Positions 1 through 10,788 of a stretch of 32,386 bases of DNA are shown here, piece after piece. The notes under the pieces were generated by a model. The model did no database searches, was not told where the DNA came from, and saw only the letters and a program-made list of their open reading frames with translations. This DNA comes from Atkinsonella hypoxylon (lineage: Eukaryota > Ascomycota > Sordariomycetes > Hypocreales > Clavicipitaceae), in contig JFHB01000281.1 in the NCBI GenBank assembly GCA_000729835.1, positions 1-32,386 of the forward strand, given 5' to 3'. The translations under genes and the position numbers were made by a program. How positions within the stretch are numbered: the stretch's first letter is position 1; every line of letters starts with the position of its first letter.

Positions 1-47
1 AGAGAGAGAGAGAGAGGAGACATGCAGAGATCGAGAGATATAGAGAT

Positions 48-82
<35 letters not shown>

Positions 83-599
83 TACATACATACATACGCA
101 CGCACACGCCCACACAATCCGCTTCTTCACACACTTTGCTGTCCTGTACATACTCACTTCGAGCCCGTCGCGACAAGAGACGAGACTTGGCCCTAGAGAA
201 TGAGCATGTAATATGGGAAAGAAAACAAGCATTTTGTTTCTTTTCGCATGTCCCCCCTGCAATTCTGAACCAACGCCATGGAACAAAGCACATGTCGCTG
301 GTACCCCAGTTCTGTTCCTCAAAGTTGAATCAGTCTTTTCGTTTTGTTTTTCTTCCCTCGCCCAAAGGTGTCCCGTCCCGTCAACAACAGGTGCTTCGAC
401 ACCCAGCCTTGCTCTCCTTCCATCTCTCCCCTGACGGACAACCAAGCCGTGGCCTTCTTTGCTGTTCCTGGAAAATAGCAGAGACAGCCTCTGGCTAGGC
501 ACCGCTTCTAGCCTCAGCCTCAGTCTCGGTCTCGTTGCGTCCTCTTCCCCCAAGGTAGCTATGTGCGCGTGATATGCTTTGGGGGATGAAGCTGTCACA
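1..599. repeat. Microsatellite block and upstream region of the zinc-finger gene
   Basis: The window opens with (AG)8 at 1-16, followed by (CA)15 at 49-78 that passes directly into a TACA/CATA tract at about 79-97. Open frames across this stretch owe their length to the repeats and show no recognisable domain. From about 110 to 599 the sequence is pyrimidine-rich in places and probably contains the promoter and 5' UTR of the gene starting at 600. I see no gene in it. Confidence 0.85.
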
Positions 600-3500
600 A
601 TGTCGGCCACAGATGCAGATTATGCGCCCGATATCGATGTCACGATACGCCAGCTGCTCGATCAGCAGGCCCAGATTCAATCAAGACTCGCCGTGCTGCT
701 ATCTGCCCAACATGGCCTGGATCTACCAGTCGAGATCGATATGTTGCGCCACAAGTTGCACATTCTCGAAGGTCTCGTGCATCGTCACGGTAAGTCAAGC
801 TTCTCTTGTGCTTTGCGAAGGGTGGGGAGCTTCATTTTCGTTATCCTCTTTTCCCTTTTCCCTTTTCCCTTCTCGCCGCGCCACCAACATTTCTTTCTCG
901 ATTTGTATATTGGACTTTAGGGAGTCTGTGCTCACAGCCCGCCACATGTCATGGGAGCTTTGTCCATTGTGATGCTTGCCAGATGTTCGCTGTGAATGGA
1001 TCCGATACTGACGTTAAGCTTCTGTTGCTTTTATTCTTAAAGACTTGACCGCAAAGGTCCCTCTTCTATCCAGCGCTGAAGAGGCTCGAGCTCTCCAGTA
1101 TCGTTGCGAATGCCTCGAGGCTGTGTGTATTCAAAATGGTGCGTTCTCATTCATGAGGATATAAGCAGTTACCATGTACTGTATCTGTTCAGTTCTATTT
1201 TGGCGCCTGGCGCAAACCCGCTGATACGGAATGCAATTCAGATGTGGACGTAATCGAATCTTTGAGAAAATCAGTGTCTTCAGCACCACTGAACTTTCCA
1301 TCTTGGCTCGAGAAGCACCTCGATTTCCACGACCCAATACTGCGGTCCAGCCGTGTTTCACGCGACGACATGACGGCATCACAACCTCGATGGATGCCTT
1401 CAATTAAGTGCTGGGACGAGCGATGCGCTCATTATGTCTACGGCTTACATAGTCACCAAGAACGCGATAGCCACGGCACCATTCACCAGAGGCTCGCGAA
1501 ACGAGACTCTGGGTGTTCTGCTGAGACCTCTCCAACTGCTGTGATGAATATACAGCCGTCTCGATTTATTGGTCTTTCTCAGTCGTTGCGCAATTTGCCA
1601 TCAGTACAAACAAGCGGTCTCACCGGGTCATCTCAGCTGCCGGGCATCAGTCCCCAGATTACCCCCAAGGAAAAGGAAGACTCATCGATGAACTATACGT
1701 TTCATGGAATTGCAGCTCCCAGAAGCTTGCGTAGAAACTCGGGCGATGCTGAAGTTGAGCCTCTGCTTCCTCCCTTAAAAAGAACCAGACTCAGTCAACC
1801 TAGACTCGAATCCATTGGCGAGCTCCAGCTTTTCCGTGAGATCGACCCTTGCCTTCGATGCAGAATAGGGAAAAGAAAGGTGAATAAAACATACTCTAAC
1901 GGGTATATGACGAGGTCATCCGCGGACTAAAATATTCTTGTATAGTGTGATAACAACAAACCCTGTTTTTACTGCTCTGATCTTCCCTCGGTCGGGGTAG
2001 ATGAACACTGGAGCGTGATCGGCTGCTTCCGCCATCCGCTCACGTCTTTCGCTGAACTGATCCTTCAAGGTAAAACTTCGCTTCGTTTCCGGGACCCCAT
2101 GTCGAAGTCGTGGCTCACTGTCCATATAGGTTCTTACTCGCCGAGGCAGTCACGTTTGCCTTTTGGATCTCTGCTTTCCCAGCGTCGGAGTGTAAATGAA
2201 TACTTGCAAACTCTTTGCTCCTTCCCTGAGCAATTCATGGGCATTGTCAAGGCTAACCTGGACTTCACGGATGGCTTCTGGTGGTCAATACATCTCGATT
2301 CTAAGAGCAATACCGATGAAGGGTCTTGTGGTTACAATCGTGCAATGTCCAACCAATCGCCTCCGTCGCTATTTGCAATTGCGAGCAGTTGGCATGCCCA
2401 CGACACGGCATATGATCTGTTCCAGCTTCTTCGAATCACTGGCTTACTCAGCAGCTCTCGGGACAACGAGGAGATGTCCTTTCCCGTGCTATACAACGCG
2501 AAATTGCTACTCCGCGAAACCATTTTTTACGGAATATTACACCCAGATCCTGTTATCCGAATTGGTGCAGCTTTCAATGTCCAAATCCCACAGGAAAGTG
2601 TCGACTTGGAGGAGAGCTTACGACTGCTTGAGGAATGCCTGGTCCGTTTTCTGCAGTCCTTCGACATGACATGCTCCATCAAGTCGACCAGTCATCCAAG
2701 GGACACTCTGGCAGACTTTCTGGCCGTTTGCGTATTCAGTGCAGCCCACACCCTCCTCGTTGACATGCTGCCAGCCTCATCGTCGAATACCAGTCTCCAA
2801 CAAACGTTGATGTGTCCAACTAGAAATCCAAGCCAACTTGTCCGCGGCATGTATAGGAGCCTGGTGCAACTGTTTTGCTCGTCAAGACCCTCGCTTAGTG
2901 ACGGATGGGAAGGAAGCACGACGCCGGAAGAAGCGTCGCTATACTACCGCGTTAACCGTCTCATTCGACCAGAAATTTGGGCTGCAGAAGGGATAGAATC
3001 AAGCACCGATTATCTGCTCAGACTTGGTCACGGGTACGTAGAAAACATTGGCTTCAACGGATTTCTTCGTCAGCGCAGACCGGATAATCTGGGACGACAG
3101 TCATCAATGTCAGCACTGATTCCACATCCTATCCAAATTCAAGAACAGAATCGGCCGGAAGCTTCTGTCGTTACGTCGCCTGGTCCGCAGGGCTGGCGTC
3201 CCAGTTTTCACGATGATGTCGGGCTGCCACAACGACGAACATCCGAGTTAGGGCCTACACACGTTCCAGAAGTCGAGAGAAGTAGGAGACATACAGTCGG
3301 AGAAGCGTCGTCAGCACCACGTCAACTTGAACCAGCCTGGAAAGTCCCAGACTCCCCGACGAGATTCAGGGCTTCGTACCAGCGAGCATCTCTACGACGT
3401 GTCTACTGCGACAAATGTAATGAATATCCTGAAGGCTTCAGAGGAGAGCACGAACTAAGGAGACATAATGATGCAAAACACGCGGCTCTAGTCCGTCGCT

Positions 3501-4480
3501 GGGTCTGCTGCGAGCCGGAAAATGTCAGAGACGCGTCCCTGCGGCCCGTCGTATCATTATCTAGTTGCAAGGCGTGCATGGCTCAGAAACAATATGGCGC
3601 ATATTACAACGCTGCAGCACATCTGCGACGGGCTCATTTCAGCCCGCACCGCGGCGGCAAGGCTAGTGGTGACTGGCCACCCATGGCAGTGTTGAAAGAT
3701 TGGATGCGAGAGGTGCGACAACCAATCGATCCTTCTCAAGTTGATTATCTCAGTGGAGGCGAGGACGAAGGTGATAATCCCACCTCAGAGTCGTCAACAT
3801 CCATAATCCGAGGCGCTCCTGAGCCGACAGCATCACAAGCTTATACGGTGTCGCCGGTTGAAGATCCATGGCGGCGTGCTACCTCAGCGCAATCCAATCA
3901 GTCTGTGAGCCGACCAGCTGATAATCGAAGCCTATGTCCTCATCCAGACTGCGGAAGGGTCGTCAAGGACCTGGCGGCGCATATGCTTACGCATCAAGAA
4001 GAACGTCCTGAGAAGTGCCCGATTGCCACATGCGAGTATCATACGAAAGGTTTTGCTCGCAAGTACGACAAGAATCGTCACGCGCTGACACATTACAGGG
4101 GCACCATGGTCTGTCCCTTTTGCCCTGGAGTCGGGTCTCCTTACGAAAAAGTGTTTGGTCGCGCAGATGTATTCAAACGTCATCTGGCCACGGCGCACAA
4201 TGTCGACCAAACACCGACCAATAACCGAAGCAGCAGTTTGGCCCATCTTTTGGAGGGACATTCGTCGTCCAGCCACTCTGATTTTGGTGCCCGTTGCTCC
4301 ATTTGCGCTGGCCGCTTTTCAAACGCGCAGGATTTCTACGAACACTTGGACGAATGTGTCCTGCGGGTCATTGTGCCAGCCTCGATGCCTAATTCCGATG
4401 CTGGCCAGACCCAGCACTCAGATCTAGGAGGCGACTCGATAAGTCCTCTACACACAGAGGATTCGAACAGAATGTATTGA
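600..4480 (+). CDS. Zn2Cys6-like plus C2H2 zinc-finger protein (four exons)
   Basis: Proposed exons are 600-789, 1043-1138, 1242-1879 and 1946-4480, giving about 1152 residues with every junction in frame. The start at 600 opens a leucine-rich N-terminal region (QLLDQQAQIQ, DMLRHKLHIL) that continues smoothly over two introns. Six cysteines near residues 299, 302, 309, 315, 318 and 335 form CLRC...C...CFYC...GCFR, close to the fungal binuclear-cluster pattern but with a long last spacer. The cluster is completed only after splicing 1880-1945. The C-terminal third has several C2H2-type fingers, including CDKCNEYPEGF...H, CPHPDCGRVV...H, CPIATCEYHTKGF...H, CPFCPG...H and CSICAGRF...H. A nuclear regulator is inferred. 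I recognise the pattern as a widespread uncharacterised ascomycete family; no target is visible. An extra in-frame 60-nt intron at 2070-2129 is possible and would shorten the protein by 20 residues. Confidence 0.88.
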
Positions 4481-5818
4481 GTGTATACATCGAGCTGTAG
4501 GTCTGTCCAGATCTGGTGTGTGCCCCGATGCCCAAGTCCCAATTCGACCCGAGATTTTTCGTCTTCTTTTTCATTTATTCGTTTTGAGCGATGTGCTTTG
4601 TGATGATGACCATTTTTTCATCCTCTATACCCTTTATTTTCAGAGAGCATTCAAGATATACAAAGTGGACGACGCAGCGACACTTCCTAGTTGTCCCAGC
4701 AGGAGACATTTGGAAAGAGGCATCATCAGAACCCTGCTCCGCGTGTCGCACATGGCAACACAACAGACAAAATTATCCGATGCACCAAGATTCGTCTCAT
4801 TTTCCATGTTTTGGCGCATAGGAAGCACATGGCGTTGTGAAGAGCTCATATTTGGCAGGATAAGACAAGGAATGAACTGGGTAGTCAAAATACCAAACAG
4901 CAAGAGTATACAGTCAATCAAGTGCACGGACGAGAAATTTTTTTTTTTTTTTTTTCTATTTGAAGTAGTCAGGCGAGGTGTTGTGGAGTTCTCTTTATTT
5001 TTCCTACCCTGGATTGCTGTTGTCATGGAAGAGGGGCTAACTATTTCCTCGTTCACGAAGGCGATTTTCACGTCTTGTTAGTACCATAGTGCGGTGGATG
5101 TATAGGAATACCGGAGCAATCTGAGCGTTGACAGGAAACATGCCATACACGATTCAAGGGAGTGGTGCCGCAGAGAACTATCAATAATATATGTTGCGAC
5201 ATGGTCTACTGCGCCTGATGCTTGCTCGACCCGAAGCAAAGATGGTTCGGATCACCCTGTGCACGAGGTGCCGATGCGTGTCTGCATTCGTGGGAATAAT
5301 GCAAGTGTAGTGGAGTAACGTTTGCAAAAAAAAAAATTTGTAAGTCCTCGGCGTCGAGCCAATGGACTTGACTCCAGCAGTGCAATGCACTCGATCAAGC
5401 CATCTCGTCGAAGCACGTATCCATCAGACTATCTGCCAAGCTATGTTCTGAATTCAAGTTTCTACTCGCTTAGCTGGCTTACTTGCGAGGCATTGTTAGA
5501 CTTAGCCTACCCTATGGCCTTGATGGAGCGCGGTAAGGAGACAACATGGGGTATGCACCGTGATAAGCATGGAATAGCTTCTTGTACGATTTGAACACCA
5601 CAGGACAGGAATGATGAAGAATCATCCCCGGGGGACAGGACTCGATGCATTGTACTCCAATATGAATAAATAAAAATTCCCCAAGATGGGGAAGAAGTGA
5701 CATAACATGCCGACATGCAAAACACCAACAGGATAATTCAGAATGCACCGCCTATGGATGCTGGTGTGCTAGCTAACAAAAGGCTTCCGCAGCGTTGACG
5801 CTCGATTCTATTTCTGCT
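4481..5818. other. Intergenic region, no gene seen
   Basis: This stretch separates two convergent genes, so it should hold both 3' UTRs and terminators. It includes an 18-T run at 4938-4955. The longest frame here (4518-5081, +) reads through that poly-T run and has no recognisable domain. I see no gene. Confidence 0.7.
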
Positions 5819-7930
5819 TCATTTCTTTTCGTCTTTGATTTCCCCGCTCAGCACGCCATGCGAATCGGACGGGTTCTTGGGACTTGAACGCTTAAAGTAG
5901 GCATGAATCTCCGGGGAAAATTCACCATCGTCCGGCATGCCGTGGTCATCATCGTCTTCGACTTCTTTGGGACCACGGGTGGCCTGGACAACTTCCCACT
6001 CAGCGCGCATGTCCGCAATCTTGGCCTTCCAGTCAGCCTCGGGGTCGTAAGTCTTGTGCAGTCCAAGCAGGCGCTCCCACAAACTCAAGTGTTGAGGATG
6101 AACGGCAATACCGTGGTATTCATGCGCCTTCCCCTCGCGAATGTATCTCCAGCGGCGTTCCTGCTCTTTCAGATCCAAACCGGTGGTGTCGGGAAGGAAC
6201 AGCCAGGTGAGGAACATGCCAGCGAGACCGAACCAAGGGACGACGTAGAATTTGGTCTGGTCATCAATATAATTGTACAAGACAGAGGCTAATAGAGCGC
6301 CGGCCTTGCCCATACAGGCGGAGAAACCGTGAGCACTAGCGCGAATGGGAGTTGGGAACACTTCGCCAGCAATGAGGAAGGTGACCGAATTGGGTCCAAA
6401 CTGGTTGAAGAAGGATGACAAGAAGTACATGGCTTGGAAGGCGTGGATGCCGTTCGGGCTAGTGTAGTACTTATAGCGGAAAGCAGGAATGACGAACATG
6501 AGGAAACACATAAAGAAGCCAACCTGCTGCATCATCTTACGACCATAGAGTTTGTTGTCGATCAATAGAGATGCGAGGTAGTATCCAGCGAGAGAAACAG
6601 TGATGTTGACCAAGTTCCAGGTCCAATTGGTCATGAGAGAGTCGGGATTGTCTGAGATGACTTTGATGAACTGACCTTGGAAAAGCTTGTTGCCGTAGAA
6701 GAAGACATCGTTGCAAAACCAAGTGCCTGCTGTTGCGAGCAAACGACCACCGAAGTGGGTGAAGCAGTATCGCAAAGCAGTTACATCGTAGCCAGTGACA
6801 TTAGTTCGGCTCTTGGCCTGAGCCAGATGCTTTGACGCATTTGGCATCTTCCAGGTTCTGTAGTAGACTAACCACAGAGTACCAATGGCGGGGAAAGCGA
6901 ATGAGAGACGGAACGCATACTGAGCGGCAGAAGTGCTGTAGGGAGGAGAGCCAGTTCCCTTGTTGAATATGACAAGTAGCACAATGAGAAGGACCTGGTT
7001 GATAAACTGGCCCCAACCTTGCATCAGGAATGCCATGGTGACACGACGGCCACGGTGTAGTCGATCCTCCTTGGTAGACAGTTTGCCAGCGGTGGAGACA
7101 TTTTCGAGCGAGGAAGTAGCGGTAATAGGATACTCGCCACCAACACCAAGAGAGTAAAAGAAAAGAGACCAGGCGTAGCAAATGACCCAACCCTCGAGGG
7201 TCAGGCCCCAACTAGCCGTCAACATGAGTAGACCAATAAACATGATGATGGCGTCCTGAATGAGACCCCAACGACGTCCGACCCAGTCCCCGATGATCTG
7301 TAGGGGCAGAAGGAGTTAGCATCCCGCAAAAAAAGGTGAGGGCGCATTGAACCTATCCAGAGGACAGATAGTAGTAGAGCAACTTACACCGACGAAGACC
7401 TGGCCAACCATGATGCCGATGATTTCAAGATAGGTGACACTGGCAATCCAGTTCTTGCTGCAGACTTGATGCTTGTTCCAGCACTCGGGCCAGACCTTCT
7501 TGAAAAGGGGCTCAAGGTTTCCGATGGAGAAGAGGACGTAACCCTCGAGACCAAGACCAGCGCCAGGAATAACAGCATGTCGGAAATACCATGACACAGG
7601 TGAGAGGGGATCTTTCTTCATCATGGAACCAATTGTGCTCAGCTCTTTGGCTGCAGCATCACGATCTACCTGAGAAACAAACTTGAGGCGCTGCATCCAG
7701 GGCAAATCAGCCCAGTATACGCCGTCCGAGGTATATGAGTCGTCTGGGCGCGTGACATGGTTGAAAATGCGCTGCTCGTCTGCCGTGGCATGTTGGAAAA
7801 TGAATTCTTCGCTATCGTGATCACCGGGAGGGCCATGAGGAATTGGAATCTCACCCAGAATAGCAGGCGGATGATGGTGGTGGCGGCGGTGAGCTCCGGA
7901 ATCGAAGTCAGAAGAGTCGGAGCCTGCCAT
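5819..7930 (-). CDS. MFS permease of the phosphate/glycerophosphodiester (PHS/Git1-like) type
   Basis: Two exons, 7930-7388 and 7297-5819, are separated by a 90-nt intron (7387-7298, donor GTAAGT, acceptor CTACAG). They give about 673 residues. The splice joins VFVG to IIGDWVGRRWGLIQD, restoring the loop 2-3 signature G-D-x-x-G-R-R near residues 184-190. Many hydrophobic segments follow, compatible with the usual 12 helices. GEVFPTPIRASAHGFSACMG and the LPDTTGLDLKEQERRW end of the last helix are typical of the PHS/Git1 branch. The product should be a plasma-membrane proton symporter for phosphate or a phosphate-containing organic compound; the exact substrate cannot be read from the sequence. 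It is longer than yeast Pho84 because of a His-rich cytoplasmic N-terminus (HRRHHHH) and an acidic C-terminal tail (EVEDDDDHGMPDDGE). Confidence 0.9.
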
Positions 7931-10788
7931 TGAGCTATGACGTGCAGGCGCACGGAATGACGGCAGACCGAGGTGTCAAAGTGTGCGACCTTGTGGGCGG
8001 GTGATGAAGAAGTGATGGCCGTTTTTTTTAATCGACCAGTGCGTCTCTTGGGGGGATAGAACTGATTTTTAACAATTGTGAACCGAAAAAAAAAAAAAAA
8101 AATTATACAAAGAATGCGCTTCAGTAGCCAGCAGGTTACGGCCCTGGTGGTAGATATTGTGCAAACTGAAAGACGAGTGCAAAAATCAAAAATCAAAAAT
8201 CAAAACCAAAGGTAGGCAGGCTATCGTCACACTCTCGAACGAGGCAGGCGCGAGGCTCTGATGGCTGCCGGCCGGGAGGTTAACAGCCACACAAAATGGC
8301 AAGAACCACAGAGAGAATCCGGTTCTTCTCCAAGTTGAGATGGGTGATCCTGACCTTGCGAGTGGAAACAAAGAACACAGGAAACCTACGGAGTACAGCA
8401 GAGCATCATGAAAGTCATGGACTCGCGACATGCCCTCTTTAAACAGCATGGACTCGCCTCTGCGATCCGCTTTCGACGACCGACGTCAACGACGACAGCA
8501 TCGAAGTTTTAGGCCAGTCAGATGCGCCCATTGAGCATCGTGCTCGAATTTCTTTCTCTGAGGGGTCCAAAAGCTTTTTTTTTTGCGGGCTGCCATCTTC
8601 TTCGGTCCAGAGTGCAGAGCGGGCCTCTTCATGCTAATAGTTCCTGCACGGGCTTTGCGATCCCCAATCCGGATGGAGCCCCCAGCAACTAGACCACCCA
8701 GACCGACCGGGGTCCCAGATGCTGACGGACCTTGCCTGGGCACGGGGTCACAGAATAGGTCCAGGAAATACGGAGCCTGGTGTGTCTTATCTCTGCTCTC
8801 GGCTCAGACGGGACTCAACGACGGGCGGATCGACAGACTCAACCAATCCCCCCTCCACCATTCTATTGGTCGTTTTGAAGCTTATTCCTATCCGTCACCG
8901 AAGCCTATGCCCTGGGCCGTTTACATTTAAAATCCTGCAATCCTCTGCACCTCGTGTGTCGTCAAATGCCGTCCAAGACACCAAGCTTCACGGCTCGTCG
9001 CCAAAGCTGCGCGACGTGCCTCCGAATCCCCTCACCGAAAGGGCAATTGGTCGCGTGAGGTTGTTAGAGCCCTGGCTCAATCCACTGCGGCCGAGACACG
9101 CCACTTTCTTGGCATCTCAGAAAATTTTCCTTGGAGTCTGGATCTTTTACTGGCCAGAACACGCGGGAATAATTGTCCAGACTGCCCAGCCGGGTGGTAG
9201 CATGTGGCAACGATTTGATGTCTCCGCGGAAAAGATAACCGGACAAGCCGGATCATTCTCATCGCCAAGTCGGATGCTGTCCCGAACGCAGCCCCCAGAC
9301 AATTATTTCGTTTGGCTAAGAACGACAATCGGTAAAATTGAGGTGAAAAAAAAAAACAAATATATGTTTGTTGCGACTTCGGTTGCCCGACAAGAACACT
9401 TGAAAATATACTCCCTAGCTCGCCGATACAGAGCAATTGTACCGGAGAACGTTATCTCAACCCCATTCGCTCATATAACCATATAACAAACTAACTACTA
9501 GGTGGGACGACCCGCGAACATGGCGCCAATACGCTCCTCTGCGCTGTGTACCTACCTACAGTCATCGATACTGGAAAGACCAGGGAATCCTGCCACATAC
9601 CTAGGTACTCATTTGCATCGTACCATGTCACAATGACCCGGACTCTGTCGTCCCACACTAACTCTGGGGAACTGTAACCGTCGTTGAATGTAGCCTGTGT
9701 CGCGATTGAGATGCTGTAAATACAGCGCTGCGACATGAACTCGAGTATATTCAAGTGTCAGATCCTGGTTCGCCGAAGCGCTACTACGATAAAATTCTCA
9801 CTTCGACCGATAGGTCAACCCATCAATTTCGGAGTTTCTGTCCATAGCTTATCGCAAGTGCTATCACCAGGAGTCTGACCGTAGCGTTGAACATGAGATG
9901 GCCACGATTACATACATGATTGTCAGCATCCGAGAGCGTCAGTGCCGTTTCACGCATCATTAAATTATCTCGCCACGATCAAATCCGCCACTTTGTTAAT
10001 GGTAGCCGCGAGAAAATGCCCTGATGTCTGACTTAAGGCATATAAGGCAATTGCAGCTCATGCTTCTCCTTCTTGTCAACCTAGCCTCAGTCGCTGGGAG
10101 TCTTTACTCACATACGCATCATTGTCGTCTTGTCTGTCAACCAGGATAGGCGCACGTATAAGGGACAACGTGACCTGCTGATCTCAAATATTCACCTTAT
10201 ACAGCTGCAAATACACGCATGATATGGTAGAAATAGTAGACAAAATGTATAGACTTGAAGATGAAAAGATATAAACGCAACTAATCTGAAGTCCAGCCAT
10301 TCCCGCTAACATCTCTCATTCGCACGTTGATTTAGTCTCACCCTTCGTCCATACTTGAAATGAGACACACTACAAACCTCCCCAGAACGGACTACTGCAA
10401 GAAGCACCCAGGAAATATGAGCAAAGCAATCCACGCGTAGCCACAACTAGTCTGGTACATTCGACGTGGTTTGTTGTCCCTTTCCTTTTTTTTTTAGGGT
10501 TCTCTGCCAGTCCCGCTGTCATGTGTGCATTTATATCAAGCTCATCCCATGTAACGCCGCGCTGTTGCCTTTGATTACAAATGAGACGATGTACGGTTAT
10601 AAAAAAAGGAGGGAAAAAAAGGAGGGAAAAAAAATTACTAGGCGAACGGAATAGAAATATGATAGGAACTTGTAATTGAAGTTTTGCGTGATTGAACAAT
10701 TCAAAGCCCTGGAAGAATAACTACTTGTTTGATAAGGTAGCATTGCCACTATTTGATAATTGGTCCATTCTCTTGGTTGAGGGATACT
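7931..10788. other. Long intergenic region between rim15 3' end and permease promoter
   Basis: About 2.9 kb with no gene I can support. The part near 7931-8460 should be the permease promoter and 5' UTR. It has a 17-A run (8086-8102) and three copies of AAAAATC (8181-8201). An AAAAAAA-GGAGGG repeat lies at 10601-10634, and a CATACCTAGGTACTC-type element near 9596. A 255-codon frame at 8719-9486 has no recognisable domain and biased, low-complexity reading, so it is not called. The rim15 3' UTR presumably lies just above 10,788 in reverse reading. Confidence 0.6.

Noticed and set aside
22..498. A 158-codon open frame at the window start
   Set aside because: Its N-terminal half is translated CA/TACA microsatellite; no family resemblance elsewhere.
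4518..5081. A 187-codon open frame downstream of the zinc-finger gene
   Set aside because: It reads through an 18-T run, giving a poly-Phe stretch, and shows no domain; more likely 3' UTR and intergenic DNA.
8719..9486. A 255-codon open frame on the plus strand
   Set aside because: No recognisable domain, mixed low-complexity content, passes through an A-run near 9350, and lies in what must be promoter/3' flank. Length alone is not enough.
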